NCBI GenBank assembly: GCA_050789445.1
Contig: JAILXR010000001.1
Coordinates: 868,001 to 932,000 of the forward strand
Direction: 5' to 3'
DNA length: 64,000 nt
Source: JAWSVE01 sp050789445
GTDB lineage: Bacteria > Pseudomonadota > Gammaproteobacteria > Pseudomonadales > Cellvibrionaceae
The notes under the pieces were generated by a model that worked only from the letters and a program-made list of their open reading frames with translations, did no database searches and had not been told where the DNA came from. The position numbers were made by a program, and so were the translations under genes. Positions 44,003-52,703 of the stretch are shown here, piece after piece (the stretch's first letter is position 1; each line of letters starts with the position of its first letter).

Positions 44003-44033
44003 ATTGTAAAGTCTATAGTAGGTATAGAGTCAA
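44003..44033 (-). promoter_or_regulatory. PbrR/CadR-type promoter of the FTR1 fusion gene
   Basis: On the minus strand TTGACT (44028-44033) and TACAAT (44003-44008) are 19 bp apart with the dyad CTATA...TATAG between them. The half sites GACTCTATA and TATAGA are the same as at 52248-52278. It fixes the FTR1 start downstream of 44003. Confidence 0.85.
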
Positions 44034-44075
44034 GCTGTCGAACCGGCCGTATTTCACCCCTAACTTCTGTTGAGC

Positions 44076-44957
44076 TCAAATCGAATGATCCCTGCAAGGC
44101 TCGTTATACAGTTCAAACTCCACGGTAGTATGGCTTAAATCAAACTCAGCAAGTTCTTGCGATAAGCGCCTTTTTAAGTTTCGTTGGTCTTCCAGTGAAA
44201 CATCGGCTTCCAGTTCAATATGGACAGTGAGCACGTGGTGTTCTCCGTCCAGAGACCATAAATGCAAATGGTGGAAACGCTGAAATTCCTGAACATCTTT
44301 GAGTTTTCGCTCAATTTTTCTCGCAAGATTTTTGTCCGGCACCCCTTGTAAAAAAAGTTTTAAAGTGGTGCCCACATTGCGTATGACGTTGAACAAAATA
44401 AACAGAGTAAACCCGATTGCTAATATAGGATCCAAAATTGGCCATTCCACAAACATAAGTACGACCGATACTATAAAAACGGCGACCCATCCCAACACAT
44501 CCTCTAGCAGATGCCAATTGAGCACTTTCTCGTTCAGGGTTTTTCCTTTGCTAAGCTTAAATGCGGCAAAACCATTTACCGCGATACCGAAAATCGACAG
44601 TGCCAGCATGCCCTCTGTCACTGGCATTTCTGGATCGAATAAACGAGGAATGGATTGGTACAGTACCCAGGCTGAACCAGTAATCAGAACGATGCCGTTA
44701 ATCAATGAGCCTAATAACGAAAGACGCTTGTACCCGTAGGAAAAATTTTGCGAGGCGGGCCTGTTTCCAAGTTTTGCCAATACCCAGGCCAGTCCAATCG
44801 ATATACTATCTCCTAGATCGTGGACGGCATCGGCCATAATTGCGGTGCTGTTGGTTAGTATGCCGCCGACAAATTCTATGATCGTGAAACCAACGTTGAG
44901 GAAAAACGCCCAGCCGATTCTTGCACTGCTGTTGTCGTCATGTGAGTGAGAATGCAT
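44076..44957 (-). CDS. CzcD-like cation diffusion facilitator
   Basis: I start at the ATG at 44957 behind ACAGGAGAA (293 residues; the earlier ATG at 45020 has no site). The N-terminus is His-rich (MHSHSHDD). Six membrane helices carry the Zn site residues in HxxxD form: TAIMADAVHDLGDSISIG in helix 2 and LNWHLLEDVLGW in helix 5. The cytoplasmic C-terminal domain is present (HLHLWSLDGEHHVLTVHIE). It exports Zn(II), Cd(II) or Co(II) to the periplasm. It lies 74 bp after the CzcA gene on the same strand. Confidence 0.92.
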   Translation of the reverse strand: MHSHSHDDNSSARIGWAFFLNVGFTIIEFVGGILTNSTAIMADAVHDLGDSISIGLAWVLAKLGNRPASQNFSYGYKRLSLLGSLINGIVLITGSAWVLYQSIPRLFDPEMPVTEGMLALSIFGIAVNGFAAFKLSKGKTLNEKVLNWHLLEDVLGWVAVFIVSVVLMFVEWPILDPILAIGFTLFILFNVIRNVGTTLKLFLQGVPDKNLARKIERKLKDVQEFQRFHHLHLWSLDGEHHVLTVHIELEADVSLEDQRNLKRRLSQELAEFDLSHTTVEFELYNEPCRDHSI

Positions 44958-45031
44958 GGTTTCTCCTGTGCAATGATTATAAGTTGTTTGATAGATGGCC
45001 CCAGCAAAAACCGGGGCCAATCGTCACGGCA

Positions 45032-48000
45032 TTACTCCCGATGACGAAGAGTATGTTGCATTGCCTCTCGGCGATGAACCCATTGGTACAAAACCGGCAG
45101 CACCAATAAAGTCAGAATCGTCGAGGAAATAATGCCTCCAATGACAACCGTGGCGAGCGGTCGCTGCACTTCAGCGCCGGTACCCGTGTTCAAAGCCATC
45201 GGCACAAAACCGAGACTCGCCACCAGCGCCGTCATCAGAACGGGCCGTAAACGAATCATTGCGCCTTCAATAATCGACTCATTAAATTGCCCGGTTTCAT
45301 GCCAGAGCTGACGAATAAAGGCGAGCATGACCAAGCCGTTGAGAACGGCCACCCCGGAAAGCGCAATAAAACCGATGCCAGCTGAAATGGACATCGGCAT
45401 ATCACGTAAATACAAGGACAACACACCACCGGTGAGCGCAAGCGGGACACCGCTGAAAATGATTAAGGCATCTTTGACGGAAGAGAACGCCATCACCAGA
45501 ATACCCAAAATCACCAACAGCGTTAGCGGTACAACGATGGACAGCCGCTGGCTGGCAGACTGAAGCTGTTCAAAGGTGCCACCGTAATCCAACCAGTACC
45601 CTGGGGGAATCTCGGCTTTTTCGCGAATCGCTTCCTGAACTTCGGTAACAAAACTGCCCAGATCGCGACCCCGCACATTCGCTGTAACCACGATACGGCG
45701 CTTTCCGTTTTCACGACTGATTTGCGCCGGTGCCGGAGAAATATCCAGGGTAGCGACTTCTTCAAGTGGAACGTAGTCACCGTTTTTAAGTGGCACCGGC
45801 AAAAACTTCAGTCGATCAATGTCTCTGCGCGTGGTTTCGGGGAGGCGCACGACCAGCTCAAAACGTCGATCGCCCTCATAAATAATGCCTGCCGATTCAC
45901 CGCCAATGGCCGCGGATACCCAATCTTGTAATTCAGCCACATTCAATCCATATCGCCCCAGGGCTTTACGATTTGGAATGACAGAGAGTGTGGGCAAACC
46001 CGTGACCTGCTCAACCCGCGCATCGGCCGCTCCTTCAATACCATTGACTACCTTAAGCACATCGTTTGCCGTCAATACCAGTTGATCCAGATCATCTCCA
46101 AATATCTTGATGCCAAGATCCGCACGTACACCGGAAATCAATTCGTTAAAGCGCATCTGAATCGGTTGGGTAAACTCGTAGTTGTTACCTGGTAACTCCT
46201 CCAGTGCACGCTCCATTTCCTCCACAAGCTCATCCTTGGTTTTGGAGGTGTCCGGCCATTCGCTTCGCGGCTTAAGTACGACAAAGTTATCTGCGACATT
46301 GGGTGGCATTGGGTCCGTCGCCACTTCCGCAGTACCGATACGCGCAAAAACTTTCTCCACTTCCGGAAAGGCTTTAATCCTTTTCTCAAGAATTTCCTGC
46401 ATTTCCACCGCTTGCTCAAGCCCCGTGCCCGGAATACGCATCGCGTGCAAAGCAATGTCGCCTTCGTTCAGTTGCGGAATAAATTCAGACCCCAGTGTTG
46501 AAGCCAACCACAAACAAAACACCACTAAGAAGGTAGCAAAACTCACCACAGCCCAGCGGAATTTAAGCGCAAGTTTAAGTAACGGGCGGTAAGCCGATTT
46601 AGCCTTGGTGATGACAATACTTTCTTTTTCACTGATCTTGCCGTTCATAAATACGGCAACGGCAGCTGGAACAATTGTGAGCGAAAGTACCATGGCCGAA
46701 AGCAATGCCATGACCACCGTTGCAGCCATCGGGTGAAACATTTTTCCTTCAACCCCGGTGAGGCTGAATATTGGAATGTAAACAATGGTAATAATGGCTA
46801 CACCAAACAAGCTGGGTCGAATGACTTCTGACGTTGCATCAAAAACGGTGCTTAATCGCTCACGTAAATCTTGTTGACCGTTTTTATGTTGATTCTCGGC
46901 CAAGCGGCGAACACAGTTTTCAACAATAATGACGGCACCGTCGACGATCAAACCAAAATCCAATGCGCCGAGGCTCATTAAATTTGCCGATACCCCTGTT
47001 TTCACCATACCTGTAATGGTCATCAACATGGCTAACGGAATGATCGCTGCTGTAATTAAAGCCGCGCGAAAGTTTCCTAATAGCAGAAACAGAACAACGA
47101 TGACCAGAAGTGCCCCTTCCATCAGATTTTTGGAAACGGTGGCAATCGCTTTATCAACCAATGCCGTGCGGTCGTACACCGCTTCAGCGACTACGCCCTC
47201 GGGTAGGGAGGCTTGAATATCATCGAGCTTGCTCGCCACGTCTTGCGCAACCGTACGCGAATTAGCGCCGATCAACATCATCGCGGTACCCAAAACGGTT
47301 TCCACACCGTCGCGTGTCGCCGCACCGGTACGCAGTTCTTTGCCAATACCGATGTCCGCAACATCCTTCACCGTGATTGGGACAGAATCGCGTTCAGCGA
47401 TGATCACATTGCCAATGTCCTCAACAGTGCCAAGCTGCCCGGGTGATCGCACCAGCAGTTGTTGGCCGTTGCGTTCAATGTAACCCGCACCGCGGTTGTC
47501 ATTGTTGGCTTGTAGTGCGTGTACGACATCTTCGACACTGACCTTATAAACGAGCAACTTTGCGGGATCCGGCATGACGTGGTATTGCTTGTTGTATCCG
47601 CCAATACTATTGACTTCAATAACACCTTTCACCTGCGCAAGCTGCGGTTTGATAATCCAGTCCTGGATTTCTCGTAACGCTGTCGCGGTATAGGGTTCAC
47701 CAGTGGCCATTTTAGCGTTGGGTTCGGCCTGCACTGTGTACATGAAGATCTCACCCAAGCCCGTGGAGATAGGCCCCATCTCAGGTTCAAGCCCTGGCGG
47801 GAGGACACTTTTTATTGCGCCGAGCCTGGTGTTTATCAGGTTGCGTGCAAAATAAATGTCTGTACCTTCCTCAAACACCACAGTCACTTGCGACAAACCG
47901 TAGCGTGAAAGAGAGCGTGTGTATGAAAGGTTGGGTAAGCCGGCTAATGCGGTTTCCACGGGATAGGTAATGCGTTGCTCCGATTCCAGTGGTGAGTAAC

Positions 48001-48163
48001 CCGGTGCTGCCGTATTAATTTGTACCTGAACGTTGGTGATATCTGGAACGGCATCAATGGGGAGTTTTTGATAACTCCACACACCGACACCGACGATGAG
48101 AAAAATAAAACATAAAATCAGTAAGCGCCGCTCGATCGCGAGACGCAAAATAGAATCAATCAT
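45032..48163 (-). CDS. czcA: CzcA-type divalent-metal RND efflux pump
   Basis: The 1043-residue protein is an HME-type RND pump. The helix-4 motif DFGLIVDGAVIIVEN, with two acidic residues in D-x4-D, matches the Zn/Co/Cd (CzcA) class. The large periplasmic loops and 12 helices are complete. It lacks the methionine triad of CusA in the equivalent positions (for example DPMPPNVADNFVVL). It pumps Zn(II), Co(II) or Cd(II) out through CzcC. It lies 12 bp after czcB on the same strand. Confidence 0.94.
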   Translation of the reverse strand: MIDSILRLAIERRLLILCFIFLIVGVGVWSYQKLPIDAVPDITNVQVQINTAAPGYSPLESEQRITYPVETALAGLPNLSYTRSLSRYGLSQVTVVFEEGTDIYFARNLINTRLGAIKSVLPPGLEPEMGPISTGLGEIFMYTVQAEPNAKMATGEPYTATALREIQDWIIKPQLAQVKGVIEVNSIGGYNKQYHVMPDPAKLLVYKVSVEDVVHALQANNDNRGAGYIERNGQQLLVRSPGQLGTVEDIGNVIIAERDSVPITVKDVADIGIGKELRTGAATRDGVETVLGTAMMLIGANSRTVAQDVASKLDDIQASLPEGVVAEAVYDRTALVDKAIATVSKNLMEGALLVIVVLFLLLGNFRAALITAAIIPLAMLMTITGMVKTGVSANLMSLGALDFGLIVDGAVIIVENCVRRLAENQHKNGQQDLRERLSTVFDATSEVIRPSLFGVAIITIVYIPIFSLTGVEGKMFHPMAATVVMALLSAMVLSLTIVPAAVAVFMNGKISEKESIVITKAKSAYRPLLKLALKFRWAVVSFATFLVVFCLWLASTLGSEFIPQLNEGDIALHAMRIPGTGLEQAVEMQEILEKRIKAFPEVEKVFARIGTAEVATDPMPPNVADNFVVLKPRSEWPDTSKTKDELVEEMERALEELPGNNYEFTQPIQMRFNELISGVRADLGIKIFGDDLDQLVLTANDVLKVVNGIEGAADARVEQVTGLPTLSVIPNRKALGRYGLNVAELQDWVSAAIGGESAGIIYEGDRRFELVVRLPETTRRDIDRLKFLPVPLKNGDYVPLEEVATLDISPAPAQISRENGKRRIVVTANVRGRDLGSFVTEVQEAIREKAEIPPGYWLDYGGTFEQLQSASQRLSIVVPLTLLVILGILVMAFSSVKDALIIFSGVPLALTGGVLSLYLRDMPMSISAGIGFIALSGVAVLNGLVMLAFIRQLWHETGQFNESIIEGAMIRLRPVLMTALVASLGFVPMALNTGTGAEVQRPLATVVIGGIISSTILTLLVLPVLYQWVHRREAMQHTLRHRE

Positions 48164-48175
48164 AGCGCGCCTCGA

Positions 48176-49258
48176 TTAGTGATCGTGTTCTGCTTCGGAT
48201 TTTTCGATATCAGCTTTTACCAAATAACTATTTTCACTGACATATTGGCTGTTCGCTTCAAGCCCATCGATAACTTCATAGAAATGATCATCACTTTTAC
48301 CCAGCACAAGTGGTGTAAAGCGATATTCATCACCGGCCTTAACGAATACACCCTGGCGTCCCCCCAGCGTTTGCACCGCATCTTTTACTACCGCCAAAGG
48401 AACCGAAAAGCGGCCAGTTTCCACGCGCGCTTCGATCATTAGGCCCGGAGATAAAGCGTGTTTGCTATTGGCCAACTTGACGCGCGCCACCAGATAAGGG
48501 GATTCCATTGACGGCACAATATGGTCCACCGTGGATTCCACGCTGTCATTACTTGCTAAAACGTGAACCGCTTGACCTTCTGTGACCGAAGACTGCTGCG
48601 CGGGATAAACACGCAGTTCCGCCCAAACGGTGTCAAAGTTAGCGATGGAAAACAGAACCTGGTCTTTTGTCACTTCGCCAGTATTGGCATGACGCTGAAC
48701 GATTCTCCCGGCAATGGGCGAGCGGATGGCATAGGTTTTCAGGCTTTCGTTGGATTCAATTTCCGCCAATACATCACCCGTTTTTACACGATCGCCAAGC
48801 GTGACCTTGACTGACTTAACCATACCCTCAAAACGCGCACGCACATGGCTCAGTTGCTCAGGTGCTGAAACAATCGCGCCGTATACCGTGATGGTCTGAT
48901 GCAGCTCCTGTGAACTCGCCATCGAAGTTACGATACCCACTTGTTGGGCCATTGAATCTTCTATAAGGCTAGCATTTTCCTCACCGTGCCCGTGCTCATC
49001 TTCTTCTCCATGAGCACCGTGATCATGTCCATCATCATCGTGATCAACATGGTCCTCGTGCTCGTCATGATCACCATCTTTATGGTGCGGTGCATGTTGT
49101 TCTGACTCTTCATGTTCGTGGTCATGACCATGGTCATCTGCAGACCAGGTGGGCACTGATGGCACGCTGACTAGCATGATCTGGGCAAAAAGCACCGCCC
49201 AAACCTTTTTTGTCTTTTCTCCGTTTTTGGAAGGAAACTTCGTTCTCAAGTCTTTCAT
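48176..49258 (-). CDS. czcB: CzcB-type periplasmic adaptor with His-rich insert
   Basis: The 360-residue membrane-fusion protein begins with a signal/anchor and then a strongly His/Asp/Glu-rich segment (about residues 40-95, many H-D and H-E pairs). Lipoyl and beta-barrel domains follow (ARFEGMVKSVKVTLGDRVKT, AIRSPIAGRIVQRHANTGE). Its ATG overlaps the stop of the small His-rich gene (ATGA). The insert probably buffers zinc in the periplasm. The adaptor joins CzcA and CzcC. The usual CzcB C-terminal is present. Confidence 0.93.
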   Translation of the reverse strand: MKDLRTKFPSKNGEKTKKVWAVLFAQIMLVSVPSVPTWSADDHGHDHEHEESEQHAPHHKDGDHDEHEDHVDHDDDGHDHGAHGEEDEHGHGEENASLIEDSMAQQVGIVTSMASSQELHQTITVYGAIVSAPEQLSHVRARFEGMVKSVKVTLGDRVKTGDVLAEIESNESLKTYAIRSPIAGRIVQRHANTGEVTKDQVLFSIANFDTVWAELRVYPAQQSSVTEGQAVHVLASNDSVESTVDHIVPSMESPYLVARVKLANSKHALSPGLMIEARVETGRFSVPLAVVKDAVQTLGGRQGVFVKAGDEYRFTPLVLGKSDDHFYEVIDGLEANSQYVSENSYLVKADIEKSEAEHDH

Positions 49259-49515
49259 TGTTTGTCTCCCCGTGCATTTTCGTCGGATGTTTTATTCGCG
49301 TGATCATGGTCTTCATGATGCTCTGAATCCATTTCCTTGTGATCGACATGATCGTTATGTTGGGCGTGATCATTTTTCTTGTGATGCGCTTTATGTTTCT
49401 CTTTACTTTCATGTGTGTGGCCATCATGTTGATGATCGTCCGCTGCCAACACTGCGGAATTAAAGGTAAAAACAAACGTGGTAAATAACGTGATAAATAC
49501 AGTTTTCATAATCAT
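49255..49515 (-). CDS. His-rich small periplasmic protein between czcC and czcB
   Basis: I start at the ATG at 49515 (AGGAAACC just ahead), giving an 86-residue protein with a signal peptide cleaved near VLAADD. The mature part is almost wholly His, Asp, Glu and Lys (HDGHTHESKEKHKAHHK and similar). It likely binds Zn(II) or Cd(II) in the periplasm. Its stop overlaps the czcB start. Composition resembles the insert of the adjacent CzcB, suggesting duplication of a metal-buffer segment. Confidence 0.8.
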   Translation of the reverse strand: MIMKTVFITLFTTFVFTFNSAVLAADDHQHDGHTHESKEKHKAHHKKNDHAQHNDHVDHKEMDSEHHEDHDHANKTSDENARGDKQ

Positions 49516-49560
49516 GGTTTCCTGAGGCCTGATACCGATCAAACCTGAAAAAATGTACAT

Positions 49561-50832
49561 TTATGGGTTAAGTGCTTCGCCAGTGAGCTGTTCGATTAAG
49601 GCCTGACTGATCAGCGCTGTCGTGGCTGCATCAATGAGTGCTTGTTTGCTGGCGAGCAATTCTTCCTGTGCGGCAATGAGATCAAGGTAGCGATAACGCC
49701 CGTTGTCAAAACCTTCATTGGTGAGCTTGAGTGCCTTTTCCAGCGCGGGGATGGCGACATTTTGGATTTTGTTTGCCGCCGCGATACTTTGTTTTCTGAG
49801 GGACCACGCTTCAAAAAGTCGTGCGTGTAACACCAAGAGCTGATCCTGTTGGGCGTAATCCACCACATTGCGATTCGCCAATGCCGCTTTAACGTCTCCG
49901 CTGTTGCGTCTACCGGAAAACAGTGGGATGGAGATACCGGCTGTGAATGCGGAATCGCCGGTTTCTTCAAAACGTTTAATACCTGCGCGCCAGCTTAAGT
50001 CGCTGCGGCCACTGGCACGGGCCAGTGTGACTTCCGCATCTCTAATGCGGGCTTCACTGGCGAGCACTTGAAGGGCTGGCGATGTTTGAACACGCGCGTA
50101 TAGTTGATCAAAATTTTGGGTGGGGCCGAAGTCAAACAGACTGCCCGTTAATGCATTAAAGCGAGGTGTTGTTTCACCCCAAAACCGGGCGAGGAAGACC
50201 TTCTGACGTTCAAACTGCTCTCGCAGAGACGCCAGACGTATTTCGGCACGTGTGAGAGCAGCTTGCGCTCGCATCACCTCCGCCTCAGCTGTGGCCCCGC
50301 GAGCGGAGCGTGTTTGTACGGTCTTGAGGATCGATTGGGACAGGGCCAACGATTCTTCCGCCAGCCGAAGGTTAGCCTGCGTCGCCAATCCTTCGATATA
50401 CACTTCGGTAAGCCTACCTAGCGTATCCAGAGTCGCCGCTTGTTGCGCCCACTCGACTTGGCTGATACGGGCATCTGAATAGCTCATGCGGGCCTGACGC
50501 TTTCCTCCAAGCTCAATCACTGAAGATAGTGCAAGTGTCGTTTCGGCAGACTCAAAGTCTTCATTACTGCCTGAACCGGCAAAGTTTTCGACCTCTAGCT
50601 CCAGTGCTAACGCTGGCCGCAAGGCACTGCTTTGTTTTTGAGCATTCAATGCTTCTGCCGTGAAGCTGTATTGGTGCAGTTGAGGGTTCTGCGCAAGCGT
50701 CGACGCCAGCGCTTCTTTTAAGGTGAGTGTTGGCTCAACATTTTCTGCAAAGGCAGTCATTGCGGTACTGCAGAGTAAAAACGCAAGCCACACCCAGGCG
50801 CGTTTGCACCTGAAAAATAGGGTATATCTCAT
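49561..50832 (-). CDS. czcC: CzcC-type outer-membrane efflux protein
   Basis: The 423-residue protein has a signal peptide (cleavage near FAENV) and two outer-membrane efflux repeats. Conserved segments are SSVIELGGKRQARMSYSDAR (near residue 90) and SIPLFSGRRNSGDVKAALAN (near 300). It forms the outer-membrane tunnel of the Czc complex. The gene lies between the CzcI-like gene and the His-rich gene, all on the minus strand. Confidence 0.9.
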   Translation of the reverse strand: MRYTLFFRCKRAWVWLAFLLCSTAMTAFAENVEPTLTLKEALASTLAQNPQLHQYSFTAEALNAQKQSSALRPALALELEVENFAGSGSNEDFESAETTLALSSVIELGGKRQARMSYSDARISQVEWAQQAATLDTLGRLTEVYIEGLATQANLRLAEESLALSQSILKTVQTRSARGATAEAEVMRAQAALTRAEIRLASLREQFERQKVFLARFWGETTPRFNALTGSLFDFGPTQNFDQLYARVQTSPALQVLASEARIRDAEVTLARASGRSDLSWRAGIKRFEETGDSAFTAGISIPLFSGRRNSGDVKAALANRNVVDYAQQDQLLVLHARLFEAWSLRKQSIAAANKIQNVAIPALEKALKLTNEGFDNGRYRYLDLIAAQEELLASKQALIDAATTALISQALIEQLTGEALNP

Positions 50833-50898
50833 GGAAAAGTCCTGAATTAAGTCGTGTTTCCGCGATTGCGGGCGTTACTTCTTATTACTTAAAGGGAC

Positions 50899-51264
50899 TT
50901 AGGCTTTAGGAGGGCGCAGGAAGGTTTCGTGGGTTTCCGGAAATGTATTTTCAGCGTAGTCGGGCACTGGAGAGCAGTGCTTGAGCAGCTGAATACGCTC
51001 GACTGAAATCAGCACGGCAGGGCATAGATGACCATGACAATGACAACAGTGATGACAATCCCATTTTTCCACTGTAGATGCATCTGAATGGAGTACTTGA
51101 TCATGCTGGGCGTCGGCGACGTCCCCATCGTTATGTAGATGAGCTTCATCAAACACACGATGTTCAGCGCCTGACTGATGCAATTGGTGTGCATCACCCA
51201 TGGCGACCACTGATTGCATAACAACCAACGTGAGCACAAAAAAAGTCAGAGCACGTTTCAGCAT
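50899..51264 (-). CDS. CzcI-like exported metal-binding protein
   Basis: The 121-residue protein has a signal peptide (LTFFVLTLVVMQSVVA). Histidines are spread through the mature part, with the cluster CHHCCHCHGHLC (about residue 77) and a C-terminal RPPKA. The order CzcI-czcC-czcB-czcA and the Cys/His cluster match CzcI of metal-resistant bacteria, a small regulator or metal carrier. It lies 66 bp ahead of czcC and 42 bp after the CDF gene. Confidence 0.75.
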   Translation of the reverse strand: MLKRALTFFVLTLVVMQSVVAMGDAHQLHQSGAEHRVFDEAHLHNDGDVADAQHDQVLHSDASTVEKWDCHHCCHCHGHLCPAVLISVERIQLLKHCSPVPDYAENTFPETHETFLRPPKA

Positions 51265-51306
51265 TCAATTCTGTTTATCTAATTTTAGGGCAATGGTGAT
51301 CGCGCG

Positions 51307-52218
51307 CTATCGTAACATAAGAATGCGTCGAGCACCATTCAACACTACCAGTCCAATAATGACACCAATGACCAGGTCAGGAATTTGCGACCCCGTCAGC
51401 GCGACCAAGCCACCCGCAACGATAACCCCTGCGTTGGCAAGCACGTCATTGGCTGAAAAAATCATGCTGGCCTTCATGTGTGTGCCATTATTTCGTACTT
51501 GGTAAATTAACAGGAGACACGCGACATTTGCGACTAATGCCAGGCTGCCAATCCCTATCATCAGCATCGAGACCGGTTCACTTCCCATAAAGGTACGTCT
51601 GGCGACTTCTATCAAAAGACCCACAGAAAGAGCCGCTTCGAGCCAGCCGGATAAATGCGCAGCTTTAAGCTTGGCGTGAGCGGCTTTGCCCACAGCATAG
51701 AGTGCCACCGTATAGACCGCAGCATCCGCAAACATATCCAGAGAATCCGCAATCAGCCCCGCAGATTGCGCCACGATGCCCACGGCAAGCTCAAAGAAAA
51801 ACATCACGGCGTTAATCCCGAGCAGCCACTTCAATACCCAGGCTTCGCGCGCATCCTTAATCCTGGCGTCTTCTTGTATCTTCTTCGCGCTTTCGGCATC
51901 CACCTGCTCATGCGATATGCGACGGGCGCCGAGCCCAACGGATTCCATGGCCATTTCGACCTTTTCAGGTGAATCAGCGTGATAGACATACACTTTCCGA
52001 TTAGGGGTATCGAATTCGAAGGCGACCGATTCCCCAAAGCTCGCAAATGCTGTCCGTATGAGGTTCTCCTCAGAAGGACAGTCCATCTTAGGTACGTCAA
52101 ACACACTCACATTATTTAGCGCAGCCAAAGGGCTATCCGATTGCAGGTTTGATCCTGAAGGCGGTGAGTCCGCTTCGTCACTTTGGCAACCGCAGCATTG
52201 TGAGGCGTCAGATGTCAT
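51307..52218 (-). CDS. cation diffusion facilitator with N-terminal HMA-like domain
   Basis: I start at the ATG at 52218 (303 residues); a longer open frame to 52248 would begin within the -10 box. The N-terminus has CCGCQ, then an HMA-like ferredoxin fold in which MxCxxC is replaced by MDCPSEE (about residues 43-105). The membrane domain of six helices resembles the ZitB/CzcD group: SAGLIADSLDMFADAAVY with the D-x3-D metal site, and FSANDVLANAGV. It probably exports Zn(II), Cd(II) or Pb(II). A PbrR-like promoter precedes it. Confidence 0.9.
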   Translation of the reverse strand: MTSDASQCCGCQSDEADSPPSGSNLQSDSPLAALNNVSVFDVPKMDCPSEENLIRTAFASFGESVAFEFDTPNRKVYVYHADSPEKVEMAMESVGLGARRISHEQVDAESAKKIQEDARIKDAREAWVLKWLLGINAVMFFFELAVGIVAQSAGLIADSLDMFADAAVYTVALYAVGKAAHAKLKAAHLSGWLEAALSVGLLIEVARRTFMGSEPVSMLMIGIGSLALVANVACLLLIYQVRNNGTHMKASMIFSANDVLANAGVIVAGGLVALTGSQIPDLVIGVIIGLVVLNGARRILMLR

Positions 52219-52247
52219 AAATAGACCTTGAAATAACAATGAAGCCA

Positions 52248-52278
52248 AGCTTACACTCTATAGTAACTATAGAGTCAA
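52248..52278 (-). promoter_or_regulatory. PbrR/CadR-type promoter between the CDF and merR genes
   Basis: On the minus strand TTGACT (52273-52278) and TAAGCT (52248-52253) are 19 bp apart, with the near-perfect dyad CTATAGTTACTATAG between them. It drives the CDF gene. The divergent MerR gene starts 13-20 bp away, so its own expression would be repressed by the same site. Confidence 0.9.
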
Positions 52279-52290
52279 GGGGTGACGTTA

Positions 52291-52695
52291 TTGAAAATTG
52301 GTGAGCTTGCGAAACGCAGTGGATGTTCCATTCAAACCATCCGGTATTATGAAAGGGAAGGGTTATTAAGTTCCTCTGCCCGAAGTGATGGCAACTTTCG
52401 CCTGTACGACCATCAAGCAGAAGAGCGCTTAATGTTCATCAAGCGTTGTCGTAGTCTTGATCTCTCTCTGCCCGAAGTGAGACATTTGCTCACGCTCAGC
52501 CAAGCACCTGGCTCCACGTGTGGCGAGGTCAATGAGATGGTTGATCAGCATATTCAACAGGTCGAAGAAAGGATAGACGGGCTTCAAAGCCTTCATCGGC
52601 AACTACACGACCTCCGGAACAACTGCTCGGAAAACCGAACCGTGGAGGATTGCGGCATCATCAGGAGTCTGGTGCAGCAAAAAGGTTCGAAGTAA
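52291..52695 (+). CDS. PbrR/CadR-like MerR regulator of divalent metals
   Basis: I start at the TTG at 52291, which has AAGGGG eight bases ahead and gives the common MKIGELAKRSGC beginning; a GTG at 52282 is the alternative. The 134-residue protein has a MerR helix-turn-helix and the three cysteine positions of PbrR/CadR: C12 in RSGCSIQT, C in GSTCGEVNE, and C in NNCSENRTVEDCGI near the end. It should sense Pb(II), Cd(II) or Zn(II). It likely controls the 52.25-kb promoter and the matching one at 44.0 kb. Confidence 0.9.
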   Translation: MKIGELAKRSGCSIQTIRYYEREGLLSSSARSDGNFRLYDHQAEERLMFIKRCRSLDLSLPEVRHLLTLSQAPGSTCGEVNEMVDQHIQQVEERIDGLQSLHRQLHDLRNNCSENRTVEDCGIIRSLVQQKGSK

Positions 52696-52703
52696 TCAAA
52701 CAT

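Noticed and set aside
44003..44097. Upstream ATG at 44097 for the FTR1 fusion gene
   Set aside because: It lies upstream of a well-formed -35/-10 pair reading in the same direction, so the first codon must be downstream; the GTG at 43959 restores a signal peptide.
52219..52248. Longer start for the CDF gene at 52248
   Set aside because: The codon overlaps the -10 hexamer of its own promoter.
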